Positions 9,959 through 20,778 of a DNA stretch of 64,000 nt are shown here, piece after piece; position 1 is the stretch's first letter, and the number at the start of each line of letters is the position of its first letter. The notes beneath the pieces are model-generated. The model had not been told where the DNA came from and made no database searches. It saw only the letters and a program-made list of their open reading frames with translations. Both the position numbers and the translations under genes were made by a program. Origin of the DNA: Riptortus pedestris (taxonomy: Eukaryota > Arthropoda > Insecta > Hemiptera > Alydidae); assembly GCA_019009955.1 (NCBI GenBank), contig CM032230.1, forward strand, positions 130,165,501 to 130,229,500, given 5' to 3'.

Positions 9959-10762
9959 TTAAATTTACTTTTTTTATTATTATATTGTTGTTAATGCTTT
10001 ATAGATGATTTATAGAGCTGTCATTGTTTGTCAGAACCAAGGGGTGGGTGGCAGTGCCATTTGTTGGGTCTGCTAGAAATCTGTTGGTATCAAACTAAAG
10101 TTATAAACGAGTTTTCTCTTTATAAAGGACCCCGGAACCCGAACGTTGTTTGCTTAAAGTTAACAAACTTGTAGGAGTTGCTACTGAATCACTGCCTCGC
10201 TATAAAACATTAAAGGCAGTTTAATTGCTTTAAGAAAGTTACTCACACTAATAAATCGTAATCAACCCCTAACCTTTTCGTTTTAGTTTAAAGAGAATAA
10301 TATTTTTGTACAACTTGCGAGACAGTTTTAAAATAATCTGTACATTAAAAATGATAGTAGTTAAGAAATGTGTTTTCATAGTTTTTAATTTTGAGCATAA
10401 AAATACTAAGTCTTAATGATTGGCAAATTTAATTATTCCGAATGAGAAATCAACTGAGAGAAATAAAATATCTAATTCTTAATAGATGATATAGTTACAA
10501 ACAAACAAGACGGAAATGAATTTTACTCACGAGAGTTGGACTCTCAAGAATTAGTCAATCATTTCTTATCAACAACTACATGAAACCAAGAGTAAAACAT
10601 AAAACCGATTTTATTCAATTATTACCATTTCTGCTGCCTACAATTTGAACAAACTAATTAATACCAGAATGTAGCCTATTTATGAATAAAGCCATGTAAA
10701 ATGTTGTATAAGAAATGTTTGTCTATTTAAATAAATATATCTGTAAATACTCTTAATTTGTT
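9959..10762. other. unassigned AT-rich DNA
   Basis: No gene, no motif, and no segment recurring elsewhere in the window that I can see. Confidence 0.4.
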
Positions 10763-10883
10763 TTAGCAGATTTCCCACAAGGGAAATGAGCTATTGAAGA
10801 CATACTCATGACGCGATTTTCGAACAAATGTCCTAAAATGTCCATCGATCCTACCCAACAGATGTCGAAAATGAGGTTCGTTC

Positions 10884-10950
<67 letters not shown>

Positions 10951-11350
10951 AATTAACGCGTAAAACTAAAGATCATGTTCGTTAATGGCTGAAATGGGAT
11001 CCGAGGAAAGGGGGAATTTCGAAAATTCTTAATATCTCCCTTATAATGCGTCGGATCGAAAAATTGTATAATAACCAATCTTATTCCAAATATAATGTGC
11101 TATAAATGTTGTTAAGTGCGTTTTTTCACTACCTTGATTATTAACCGAGAAATTTGAATTTTTTTAGTTTTTTGTCGTCAGTAAACCCTTACTCTTTCTT
11201 ATGTCATATTAACAGTAAGCTGTTATATTATGAAGCACATTATTTGAAGCCTAAAAACCCAATATTGTTCTCATTGAACTTTTACATTATGAGGTAAATG
11301 CAAACACGTGACGCACGTGGGAAATCTGCTTAGTTCGTCACAGACTTTTC
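10763..11350 (+). mobile_element. HINE-like element, near complete, module I
   Basis: Left end TTTTAGCAGATTTCCCACAA (palindrome degraded in its centre), block A, AT tract 10890-10946, shortened block B, module I, and GGGAAATCTGCTTAGTTCG with a deleted stem-loop, then TCACAGAC. Confidence 0.75.
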
Positions 11351-11513
11351 AATTAAAAACTTGGTGTTTTTTACCTAAAACAAAACACTTTTACTATTTT
11401 ATCCAGTCTTAATACTATATTATATATATATATATATATATTTGTATTATAGGACATATATATGAATAGGATATATCTTATATACATAAGACATTTTTGC
11501 ATATTTCGTCACG

Positions 11514-11557
11514 AGCACTACATGAATAACTGATTTCCCTAAAAGGAAATCTGCTAA
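11514..11557 (-). mobile_element. HINE-like left end only
   Basis: AATAACTGATTTCCCTAAAA followed by GGAAATCTGCTAA is the palindromic terminus in minus orientation. Upstream, 11351-11513 contains a short AT tract but no clear block A. Confidence 0.5.
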
Positions 11558-11974
11558 TAAGACTGATAATAAACCTCGGTCCTTCTTCTATTTAAAGAGT
11601 TTTTAATGCACTGGGTACAAAGAATAATAATAACTTCGAAATTAAAAGGTGCACTATATTGCAAAATAATAATAAAATAAATAATGAAAATAAACAACAT
11701 TTCTTGTAATAAATAATAAGAAAATCAAAAGAAAAGTCCTGTTAACTCTGTCTGCAAGCAGTGGAAACACGTGCACAAACAACTTGGAGGAAACACACTA
11801 AAAGGAAGTCTATTGTCTGGTTACCGGCAGTGTATCCAGGTAGATTTATGCTAATTCATTTTAATTAATAATTCTTTAATTTTTTTGGCAACACTGACTC
11901 CCCATGTAAGGTGACAACCGTTAGGGAAGGTTGCACCTGTGGCAATTAACTACTGCTACAAGTTATTCGTAGTT
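11558..11974. other. unassigned DNA
   Basis: AT-rich with a few less AT-rich stretches (11740-11850). No gene or recognised repeat. Confidence 0.4.
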
Positions 11975-12294
11975 GAATGTTTCCAGCCTTCAGTAATATC
12001 CATTTCTACTCATTGGATTTTGATTTAGAAATAGAGAATACATGGTTAATATACTGATAGACTTCCACAGTCCTTGTAAATATTATACAATCAAAGTCTT
12101 CGGCCACTGACCGTGAGGGAGCTCACTCATTACTCTCAGAGCTCTGACGGTGCTGAAGTTGGCCTAGAGAGACGTCGACCAGAAACATGAACCGAAGACT
12201 TTGATGGTAATATATGACGAGTTGACATCAGTGTGTCTTCCAATGAATGGGAAATCTGCTTAGTTTACAGTGCCCCTGCGGGATAGACTTGCAG
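11975..12294 (+). mobile_element. HINE-like 3' module II, host of a foldback
   Basis: TTTCCAGCCTTCAGTAATA, CTACTCATTGGATTTTGATT and GAAATAGAGAATACATGG are module II. The module is split by the 114-bp foldback at 12091 and resumes with CATCAGTGTGTCTTCC, ending in GGGAAATCTGCTTAGTTTAC and a variant stem-loop. Confidence 0.6.
12091..12204. mobile_element. foldback element, 114 bp
   Basis: Perfect 13-bp terminal inverted repeats, TCAAAGTCTTCGG at 12091-12103 and CCGAAGACTTTGA at 12192-12204. The interior has CTCTCAGAGCTCTGA and AAACATGAA, shared with 1188-1260. It interrupts a HINE module. No coding capacity. Confidence 0.65.
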
Positions 12295-12304
12295 AACTAC
12301 TGGG

Positions 12305-12388
12305 TCCGAAATGTGTGTATTATATGATATGATGCATCCACTCATCTCCGAAATGTGTGTATTATATGATATGAAGTATCTACTCATC
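12305..12388. repeat. 42-bp tandem duplication
   Basis: TCCGAAATGTGTGTATTATA starts at 12305 and again at 12347, the two 42-bp units differing at a few positions. Confidence 0.75.
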
Positions 12389-12411
12389 TCCAGACCCTCT
12401 AGTTAGTAAAA

Positions 12412-13136
12412 GGCAGTCACGCAGGGGCTGCGTAAACTAAGCAGATTTCCCGCATGAAGTTTTATTTATTATTAACGTCCACGTTTTGCAACTCAGGCTA
12501 ATCGGGACGGGTTATCTACAGGTTACCACCCTTTTCTAGCCAGGGTGGGATTTTAGATCGTTAATTTAATGAATTTCGCCACTAAATAATTTCCTTTGCC
12601 CAGGCAAGAATCGAACTCGCCGCTCTAGATTTACCATGTGAGATTAAAATCAACGCTTTAACTCGCATGGCTTTCTTGAGCCCCAAGTTTTACTTAGAGA
12701 ATTCTGCATACTGGTACCACTTAACACCACCGTGAGTAAATACAAACGGTAATGACAAATCTTTCAGTTAATTTTAATAAGCTCCCAACGGAAACGGCTT
12801 CTGAATTGTAAACACACAGGTCTGCCTACCACTCTGAGCTGAACAGATAGATATACATATTCTACACCGGAAAGAAAAATAATTATTTAACTATATCTGA
12901 ATATAACATATCAACTATATTGAAAACTATTTAGTATATCTAGTACTGTAATTTATAATGAATAATTACATATATCTCACGAAGTAGAAGTTTAAACCAG
13001 TCTCTAAACGAATTTTACGAGAACAGTTGAAACAGTTGGAAATGGCCGAACTGACTTTTGGCCGAATTTCACGATCAAAACCGACAGGAGCTGAACAGAA
13101 CGGACAATTGTCCTCCGTTATCCGAACATACTTAAT
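12412..13136 (-). mobile_element. HINE-like element, module V, interrupted by SINE
   Basis: Begins with the inverted right end (GTCACGCAGGGGCTGCG, AAGCAGATTTCCC). After the SINE it continues with module V (TAAATACAAACGGTAATGAC, CCGGAAAGAAAAATAATT). It is followed by GTTGAAACAGTTGGAAATGG and lost core; the next HINE abuts at 13137. First of a head-to-tail series of three. Confidence 0.65.
12465..12684 (-). mobile_element. tRNA-derived SINE, full length
   Basis: Reading minus: GGGGCTCAAGAAAGCCATG head, B box GTTCGATTC, GCCTGGGCA, body CCACCCTGGCTAGAAAAGGG and tail ACGTTAATAATAAATAAA. It is bounded by an 8-bp direct repeat AAGTTTTA (12457-12464 and 12685-12692), a target-site duplication of the HINE sequence it entered. 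About 220 bp, no ORF; transcription would be by pol III from the internal boxes. Confidence 0.75.
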
Positions 13137-13676
13137 AAAAAGTCCGTCACGCAGGGGCTGCGTAAACTAAGCAGATTTCCCACGTGAAGTTTTACAATAG
13201 AGAAATCTGCCTAATAACAACTGTAGTAGTAAGAAACCTCTAAACCTAAAACATTATTTAGGGCGTAATAACCCAGTAGTTCCTAGCCCCAAAAAACAGT
13301 TAACCTAACCTCTAAACCTATTCACGAGGGACGAATAGTTGGCCATGGAAATGGCCACCAGAGCTCTCGGCTGAAAGTCCGAACATGCAGATTACAAATG
13401 CAAATATCTCGGTTAATATTCAAGATAGAGAATAAATGCATATAACAATATTTATAGTAAATTTAATTTCCAATAAGATTGGTTCTATACAATTTTTCGA
13501 TCCGATGCATAATAACGGAGATAATTCGAATTTTTGAAAATCCCCCCCTTTAAACTCCCCCTCCCACTGGTCCGATTTCAGCCGTTAACGAACTTGATCT
13601 TCCTTTTTACATAAAACAATTAAATACTGTATTTGGTGGCGATTAAACAAAAATTGCGACCGCTAGAGTGTTAACA

Positions 13677-13742
<66 letters not shown>

Positions 13743-13893
13743 TATATATATATAGATATATATATATAGTTTTGAACGGACCTCATTTTCGTCATCTCCT
13801 GGGTAGGATCGATGGACATTTGAAGAAATTTTTCGAAAATTCCGTCATGAGTACGACCTCAATAGCTGATTTCCCTTAAGGGAAATCTGCTAA
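13137..13893 (-). mobile_element. HINE-like element, complete, module III
   Basis: Both termini are intact. The 3' module has GTGAAGTTTTACAATAGAGA, CTGTAGTAGTAAGAAACCTC and a block with TTTAGGGCGTAATAACCC that recurs at 20233-20290. The core follows, with AT tract 13680-13738 plus satellites of it to 13768, block A and the palindrome. Junction with the next copy is GGAAATCTGCTAAA|ATGCAAATATC. Confidence 0.8.
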
Positions 13894-14318
13894 AATGCAA
13901 ATATCTCGGTGAGTATTCAAGATAGAGAATAAATGCACATAATAATACTTATAGTACATTTAATTTTCAATACGATTGGTTCTATACAATTTTTCGATCC
14001 GAACTATAGTAATGGAGATATTTCGAATTTTCGAAATTCTCTCCCTCTAAACCCCTCCCCCTCTCACTGGTCCGATTTCACCCATTAATAACCTTGATCT
14101 TTCGTTTTACATAAAACGATTAAATCTTGGTAACGATTGAAAATAATTACGATCGCTAGACTGTTAACAGGCAAATATGTTTATATATAGACGGACAGAT
14201 AGATACAGTTTTGAACGGACCTCATTTTCGTAATCTCCTCCTGGGTGGACATTTGAATAATTTGTTTTTTTCAAGAAAATCGCCTCATGAGTACGACCTC
14301 AATAGCTGATTTCCCTTA
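13894..14318 (-). mobile_element. HINE-like element, lacks 3' module
   Basis: Starts at the core (ATGCAAATATCTCGGTGAG) directly after the previous copy's terminus and runs to CTGATTTCCCTTAAGG at 14318, where half of the palindrome is cut off. The AT tract is replaced by a short TATATATAGACGG segment. Confidence 0.7.
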
Positions 14319-14711
14319 AGGCGTCTAATATTCTTGAAAAGTTTCGTGTTAAAGAAAATGGAGGTGCAAGGTTGTAGCAAGACTGCCCCCTGAAGCTGAC
14401 TAAGATGTTCCAGGAGAAATGCGATTAGTCGGGCGACACACCTGACAAAGGGAGTGGCGGAGGCTAGGGGTGCTATTCGGCACATCAAAGGCTCTTCTCA
14501 CTCCCGCCATCTATTGCATCATTCACTTAGCCAAACAATGTTAGGGTATCACATTCCTCTGGGACAGATACCGAGAACGGATATACTGGCAACACGTTTT
14601 GTCAGGGCAGACCAAAGTCCAGGATTAAAAGCAGACAAAAGGTTGTATATCTGTGTGTATTTCCTTCAGGGTTTTTATGAAAGAATGAGCTCAGCATCAA
14701 TTCGCCAGGCC
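14319..14711. other. less AT-rich, non-repetitive island
   Basis: Base composition differs from the flanking HINEs and no repeat family matches. A plus-strand open frame at 14454-14732 (92 codons) and a minus one overlap here but show no family motif. Could be unique host sequence or an unrecognised element. Confidence 0.35.
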
Positions 14712-15150
14712 TCGCACACAGAGGCTGCGTAAACTAAGCAGATTTCACAAGTGATGGTATGACACTCAACAGATAACAACTCACCATATGTTCTCTATTT
14801 CCAAATATAAGTCCGATGAGTAGAAGAGGTGGTTTACTGAATACTGAAAACAAGAAAGTACAAAAAACCTCTTGATATTAGAGTTACGAAAACAATTATG
14901 GAATAGCAATTGTATTGGTTCTTTTAACTTTCTCGATCCAACTCATCATGACGGAGACATTTTTAATTTTCGATTTTCCTTCCATCTAACTCCTTCGGCG
15001 TCCTATTTCAGCAACTTGTTTAGTTTTATTTCGGTAACGATCAAACAAAACTTATAATTTTCACTGGACCTTGTTTTCGTCGTTGACTGGGTAGGATCAG
15101 TGGGTCTTAGAGGACATTTTTCGAAAATCGATAAACCTGCTAACATTGTT
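14712..15150 (-). mobile_element. HINE-like element, decayed, module II
   Basis: CTGCGTAAACTAAGCAGATT end, ATATGTTCTCTATTTCC and CCGATGAGTAGAAGAGG (module II), decayed block B, GTTTTCGTCGTTGACTGGGT (block A) and a degraded left end near CCTGCTAAC. No AT tract. Confidence 0.6.
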
Positions 15151-15284
15151 TCACATTGTTTATCATTACAAAATACAACTAAATCTAAATTGTCCCTCAG
15201 TATCTTATATAATAATATTTAAGAATATCTCTTAAACTTGACATAATTTTCTCATCAAAACTTAACAAAATAAATAGACAAAAA

Positions 15285-15432
15285 GGGGCTCAGGTTATCA
15301 ATGTGAATTAATGCGTTTGCTTTGATTTCGCTTGGTAAACCTAGAGTGGCGAGTTCGATTTCCTCCTGGTCATTAGGAATTTTTATAGTGACGAACTCGT
15401 TTAACAAAATCCCTGGTTAGAAAATAAGGAAA
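15285..15432 (+). mobile_element. SINE, 5' part
   Basis: GGGGCTCAGGTTATCAATGT head, B box GTTCGATTTCC, GGAATTTTTATAGTGACGAA and AACAAAATCCCTGGTTAG; the 3' body is absent. Confidence 0.6.
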
Positions 15433-15761
15433 TTTGGTCTAACGAATACTTTCTGATAGGTATAATGTATTTTTTTTTTTTTTCATGCCTTCTCTTATTA
15501 ACTTTGATATTTCCATTGTACTTCAGTTAACTTAAAACGCTGAAATAGTTCTTTACTTAATTTTTCAGTTTTCTTTTTTTTAAATCCTCCATTATCCTAA
15601 AAAAATAAATTCTAGTGATCTTAGTTTATAAGTGTGAACATATGTGGAATGCATATTCATCCGTTGTAGAGGTTCAATTCCCAGAAAAGGGACACCTCGG
15701 ATATTGAGTTGTTCTCATTTCTATGCAAATATAATTTTCTCGAATGGGAAAAGTTTGAAGT

Positions 15762-15763
<2 letters not shown>

Positions 15764-15794
<31 letters not shown>
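15764..15794. repeat. (GA)n microsatellite
   Basis: Uninterrupted AG dinucleotide run next to the RT pseudogene. Confidence 0.9.
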
Positions 15795-15798
<4 letters not shown>

Positions 15799-15829
15799 CG
15801 GGAAAGGTTTAGAGCTCTCATCGGTGTAA

Positions 15830-16625
15830 TAGGATAGCTAAAGCAATATCCTAGCTTTGATTATTTTATTCTCGGTTACGGTGTTGGCTCGTCCTGAAAA
15901 ATAAGAGCAAACCATTATTGTATACAGCTGATTGGAGCGGAAGATGGCATATGCTGAGGATGTATTGATCAATGCTTGAAATATCCTGGTATTAAGGTCT
16001 GGAAGAGATAATAACAACATTGAAGAATTTAAATACCTTTATGGAAAATGCCTAGAATAAGAATCACTAGACAGGCCGGGAAGTTCGGAGGTCTGTCAAG
16101 TTGGAGTTCACGTTTATAGCAGAATCGGCTAGTTGGAGCACTTCTGTATGAAAACCTGAGAGAAATAGGTCCTGGAGACTAATAGTTTAAAAGGCATATA
16201 AGTGCTGGGTGCCTACTATTCTCAGCTTTCAACAGTCACAAGGAAGGCGGTAGATCAAATATAAAAGACGGTCAAATCATACAGATTGAAACAAGAACAT
16301 TGCAAGTCTGGGAGGGAATATCTCGGAGAAGATATTTGGATCCGTAAGACCCTGACATAGTCGGAAGACCACGGAGAACTGACGGACTTTTTAAGTTGTG
16401 CCTGACGTCGTTTGCGCTATTAAGGAAGGCAGATTCCCTCATCGATAGCAAAGACCATAACAGATTGTTACACCAAGGCAGAAAAAGGTGCTGGCTTAGG
16501 CAGACCTGGCTGGATGACCTGAGGGAAGACTTGTGGTATCAGAAATTTGGTGATCCTAGCTGGGAACCTCGCTGAATATTGTAAGATGGTGACAGAAACG
16601 CGAGTCCTACAAAGACTAAGTCGCC
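15830..16625 (+). pseudogene. non-LTR reverse transcriptase remnant
   Basis: At 15947-15973 the frame reads AYAEDVLIN, a decayed form of the reverse-transcriptase catalytic A-Y-A-D-D box (first Asp changed to Glu). In the same frame at 16022-16045, EEFKYLYG corresponds to the block C-terminal of the box seen in LINE RTs (EEFKYLG). Near 16504-16536, in another frame, TWLDDLREDLW resembles the C-terminal WLDD motif. Stops and frame changes make it a pseudogene. The clade is not assigned; it is not obviously the RNase H family seen at 6.5 kb. Confidence 0.6.
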
Positions 16626-16791
16626 CAGAATAAAGTACTTAAGTACTATGTCTCTTTATAACTTTGCAATCTTGACGGAGCTGAGTATGCTAACCTACTA
16701 CTAATAACCATACGAGACTCTACTCAGGACACTTGCGTAAATCTGGCAACGTTATCCAGACAGAGAACAGACACAACGAACCAAAAACATT

Positions 16792-16832
16792 AGTCGCGCA
16801 GGAGCTAAGTAAACTATGTAGATTTCTGACGT
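16792..16832 (-). mobile_element. HINE-like right end, decayed
   Basis: AGTCGCGCAGGAGCTAAGTA then CTATGTAGATTTC is a mutated stem-loop end in minus orientation, standing alone. Confidence 0.45.
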
Positions 16833-16875
16833 CATCTCAGAATTCACGTAATCTGTCAATATTCTTACTTCTCTT

Positions 16876-17588
16876 AGCAGCTATTGAGGTCGTACTCATG
16901 ACGTGATTTTTGAAAAATGTCCATTGATCCTACCCGATGAGAAAAGTGAGGTCCGTTCAAAACTATATAAATACATATTTGTCTGTCAACACTCTTGCGG
17001 TAAAAAGTTTTGATAGATCATTACCAAACTCAAAATCTTAAGGTTGTATGTAGAAATAAGGTGAAGTTCGTTAATTGCTGAAATCATACCACTGGAATCG
17101 AAAAATGTTATAAAACAAATCATGTTAATTCAAATAAAGGGTTAGAACCGCCAATATAAATGATACTGACATAACTGTCGGTGGAGACTGTCATCGCTGC
17201 CTGATGGTCGAGTACAACTGGCATTGTGCTTTAGATGCAATGGCTCCATCTTCAAGCCCGTCAAAAAGTTGTACTGAACTGAAAGAAGTACAACTTTTCG
17301 ACGGGCTTGAAGATGGTGCCATCTCATCTATAGCACAATGCCAGCTGTACTCGACCATCAGCCAGTGACGACGGTCTCCACCGATAGGTATGACAGCAAA
17401 TCATGTTACACTATTGATGATCTACATTTGTGGTAACTCAAATATTGATAGTTATTAGTACCTCCTTGACTTCAGTTAACTCCCACTGCTGCTCATCAAA
17501 TTTTGTAATTGGATATAGAGAATATAGTAGGAGAGAGTGGTGGATGTCATTTTTAGTATACTATACGCAGCCCCTGCGTGACTAAATG
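16876..17588 (+). mobile_element. HINE-like element split by a foldback
   Basis: Left end reduced to TTAGCAGCTATTGAGGTCGT, block A, decayed block B, then the insert at 17128-17396, then TTACACTATTGATGATCTAC and module II with a right end GCAGCCCCTGCGTGAC. The insertion point is marked by a 12-bp direct repeat. Confidence 0.65.
17128..17396. mobile_element. long-hairpin foldback element with target duplication
   Basis: Arms of about 95 bp (about 17165-17262 and 17286-17396) pair almost throughout: left has GATGGTCGAGTACAACTGGC, right has the complement GTACTCGACCATC. The loop is about 20 bp around GAACTGAAAGAAG. It is flanked by a direct 12-bp repeat CAAATCATGTTA (17116-17127 and 17397-17408), i.e. 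target-site duplication of a HINE. Left of the arm, ATTCAAATAAAGGG remains. No protein. Confidence 0.75.
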
Positions 17589-17740
17589 TTTTTAGTATGG
17601 AAGCCACGAACGTTTAATAGGGGATGGGGTTCTCTTTTTTTCAAATTCCACAGTGTGTGGGATTTAGTCATAAAGGTTTTATATAACTCAATATTTCGAA
17701 ACTCGTTTTGGGGAGAAAACCTGGTATTTGTTTGTTTACT

Positions 17741-17921
17741 ATTATTTCCGTCCACTTTATGCTACTATGGCTTATCGGGTTATCTACAGGTTACCACCCA
17801 TTTCTAGCCAGACTGGGCCTAAGGAGTTTATTTAATGAGTCCATCACTAAATAAATTTCTACTACCCAGGGCGAGAATCGAGCGAGACCAACACCTTAAC
17901 TCGCACGGCCAACCTGAGCCC
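17741..17921 (-). mobile_element. tRNA-derived SINE, minus strand
   Basis: Contains GGGTTATCTACAGGTTACC, TTTCTAGCCAGACTGGG, a decayed B box and a TTAACTCGCACGGCC head region, all in the same order as at 12465-12684. Head internally deleted. Confidence 0.65.
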
Positions 17922-18282
17922 ACCTAGTATTTAAATTATGATACGAGAATGAATAAGAATGGGAGAGTTGTGAGTGACGCTCATTTGAAACTCCTAAGTT
18001 TGTAAGACCAGGCCTTTTTCTGCGATTTTACACCGAACTTTTTTACATACGTAGATAGTCGTTGGAAAGTAAATTCCATTTCCTACAATGTGGTTGGTGT
18101 CGTTTTTCTTGATATTGGAACTTTTCATGGGTTTTTATTTTTAATTACAAGAACAAAATAGTACCAAATTTCAGACAACACAGAACGCAGTGTACTCTGG
18201 CAATTGTCAACTACAGTTGCCAATTTTCAATATTTCAAAATTCTTCTTATTCTGGACCCAGTATTATTTTTATATTATTCAT
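17922..18282. other. unassigned DNA
   Basis: No gene or recognised repeat. Confidence 0.4.
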
Positions 18283-18534
18283 ATTTTATGGCAAGGGCCT
18301 CCAATAAATAAGGTTTTCTCCGGTGAAAACTTTATTGAACTGCCCTCCATGTTTCGTGGCTTGCTTGCCTGCTCGTTCCCATGAGACCAGTCGCAACGAA
18401 TGTGCAAGGGAAACGAGCACTTCAGGAATGGATAGCCCCTGAAGAGGTGGCATGTAAGCACGAAACATGTAGGGCAGTTTTAATAAAGTTTGTACCGAAA
18501 AAAATGTTATTTATTGGAGACCCGTTCCATAAAG
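18283..18534. mobile_element. foldback element, family FB1, second copy
   Basis: Arms about 18283-18373 and 18440-18534; GGCCTCCAATAAATA pairs with TTTATTGGAGACCC. The right arm has CCCTGAAGAGGTGGCATG, AAACATGTAGGGCAGTTTT and AATAAAGTTT, matching 2771-3122 block by block. Two overlapping 60-codon minus-strand frames here are by-products. Confidence 0.7.
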
Positions 18535-19480
18535 GATGAAGAATATAAACTCAACCGTAAAAAAAACCGGACACTTAGATATAGTCTTATAATCTTGTTA
18601 ATTATTTAATATATATGTATATTAATCTTTTTTAATTAAAATAATTGGTTAATCTATAGGTTAGTTCACAAAATCTGCCCAAAGTGAATAATTTTTATTG
18701 ATTATTTACAAAAAAAATACAAAAAAAAAAAAAAAAATTAACACATTTAAAAAAAAAATATTCTTCATTTTTATTACAGTGAATGGTAGACTTTGCTACC
18801 CCGAGCGTTTCGGTAATGTAACGTAAGTTCCGGCCTTCCATCTAAGTTTGAAAGACCCATTATTCTGGACCGAAATAAAAATAAAACATTAATTAAAGAA
18901 AATGCTTGGTTAATAATTAAAGATGTTTAAATGTGCGCAAAAACTACTTAGAGTTTAGAATAGATCAACTTCACGACAAATAAATCTAATCTGAGTTTTA
19001 CCTAATTGTTTACTATCCTGAAGGGATTAGTTCAATGGTCTTAGAGTCTACTTTCTCTGTAACTAGAATACCCACATAAAGTAGCACATTGCTTAAAGTT
19101 AGCTTTTAATACGACAAATATGAAGTGTCCGGTGTTTTTTTGTGGTTGAGTGTATATAAAACTTTTAAAATGTTGACCAAGATAAGGGCCGCTCAAGGGA
19201 ATGGTGTTTCGTCGAACATATTTTTAGACCACTATAAATGTAAATGTTAAAAGTGGACAGTGTCTTGAGGGACCTCAAGTCAAAAGGTTTTCTTAGTAAA
19301 AACCTAAGGAAGAGAAAAGAAAATAGTGTTTGGTCCGGACACAAACAGAAAGCCTGATATAGAGAGAAGATGGGAAAAAGGGGGAGAGAGAGAGAAGGAA
19401 AGAAAGAAGAAGGCAAAAGTAAGAGAGAGAGAGAAAGTGATGATGAAAGGTGGAAAGAGGCGTTTGACTGAAGCCTCGAT
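18535..19480. other. unassigned AT-rich DNA with poly(A)
   Basis: A-runs at 18708-18760 and a purine-rich stretch at 19365-19440. Open frames overlapping it are low complexity. No gene supported. Confidence 0.4.
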
Positions 19481-19760
19481 GGGTGTAATGGCGTCGAGAG
19501 AGAGGTTTTGGGCTTTGATCTTATCTTTTATTCAATGCCGCCTCTATTTACGGAACGGCCTGTCTAGTGGCTCCGTCGATTCACTCAATATTTCCTTATC
19601 CGCGGATCAACATTTAAGCCCCTTCTCGTCTTGCACAACTTTAAATAAGGATATGCTACTTACTTATTCGGAGTGGGGGGTGTGTTAGCGCGCCGGGGGT
19701 CTTAATAGGAGATATAGGAGGTTCGTTGCGGGAGCGTTAAATTTTCTTTAGGTTTGACAT
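19481..19760. other. less AT-rich non-repetitive island
   Basis: Mixed-composition DNA (for example GTGTTAGCGCGCCGGGGG at 19680) with no repeat match in the window. Candidate unique or conserved noncoding sequence. Confidence 0.3.
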
Positions 19761-19894
19761 TAAACGGGATTTAATATTATAATAGTCAGTTTTCATCGAC
19801 AAGAAACCCTTACATTTATTTATTTATTGGAGTTTCGCAGCTTCAGCGATATTGCTCAAAAGCTTCGTAACTTAAAAAACTAAACAAAACAAAA

Positions 19895-20123
19895 AAAAAT
19901 AACGAAATTAAACAAAAGAGAAATGGAACACAAAAAGAAGACAAAACAGATAAGGAACACAAAACGCAAAAGGAACTCAAACCAGAAAAGGAACACAGAA
20001 TACAAAAGGTACACAAAACTTAAAAGGATCATAAAACAGAGAGTCAACACGAAAAACAGAGATGATATCAAAACAAAAATAGGAAAGAAATATAAACGCA
20101 ACTCAAAACAGAACAAGAAAAAA
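19895..20123. repeat. purine-rich degenerate minisatellite
   Basis: Loose repeats of AAAAGGAACACAAAAC-type units (for example 19950-20040), almost free of T on the plus strand. They yield overlapping artefact frames, Lys/Arg-rich on plus and Phe/Leu-rich on minus. Confidence 0.5.
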
Positions 20124-20124
20124 A

Positions 20125-20589
20125 GTCCGTCACGCAGGGACTGCGTAAACTAAGCAGATTTCCCACGTGAAGTTTTAGAATAGAGAAATCTGCCTAATAA
20201 AAACTGTAGTAGTAAGAAACCTCTAAACCTAAAACATTATTTAGGGCGTGATAACCCAGTAGTTCCTAGCCCCAAAAAACAGTTAACCTGGTAACCACAC
20301 GCAGAATACAAATGCAAATATCTCGGTTAATATTCAAGATAGAGAATAAATATATATAACAATATTTATAGTAAATTTAATTTGCAATAAGATTGATTCT
20401 GTACAATTTTTCGGTCTGACGTATAGTAACGGAGATATTTCGAATTTTCGAAAATCCTCCCCTCTAAACCCCCCCTCCCACTGGTCCGATTTCAGCCGTT
20501 AACAAACTTGATCTTTCTTTTTACATAAAACGACTAAATATCGAGTTTGGTAACGATCAAACAAAAATTGCGACCGCGAGCGGTAACAG

Positions 20590-20655
<66 letters not shown>

Positions 20656-20778
20656 TTTTGAACGGACATCATTTTCGTCATCTCCTGGGTAGGATCGATG
20701 GACATTTGAAGAAAAATTTCGAAAATTCCGTCATGAGTACAACCTCAATAGCTGATTTCCCTTAAGGGAAATCTGCTA
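20125..20778 (-). mobile_element. HINE-like element, complete, inside LINE UTR
   Basis: Bounded by GTCCGTCACGCAGGGACTGC and GGGAAATCTGCTAAAA, sitting in an A-rich context (T-rich on the element's own strand), with the LINE UTR on both sides. Module III includes the TTTAGGGCGTGATAACCC block; AT tract 20595-20651. The insertion into a T-run without evident target duplication fits a Helentron-type mechanism. Confidence 0.8.

Noticed and set aside
14454..14732. 92-codon frame as a gene
   Set aside because: No motif, overlaps an open frame on the other strand and runs into a HINE terminus.
15640..15715. Second tRNA-like sequence (GGTTCAATTCCC B-box match)
   Set aside because: Only a B-box word; no box A or fold that I can support and no SINE body behind it.
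18279..18468. Two 60-codon minus-strand frames
   Set aside because: They lie inside the arms of foldback FB1.
19880..20153. Lys/Arg-rich and Phe/Leu-rich overlapping frames
   Set aside because: Products of a purine-rich degenerate minisatellite in a LINE UTR; both strands open at once.
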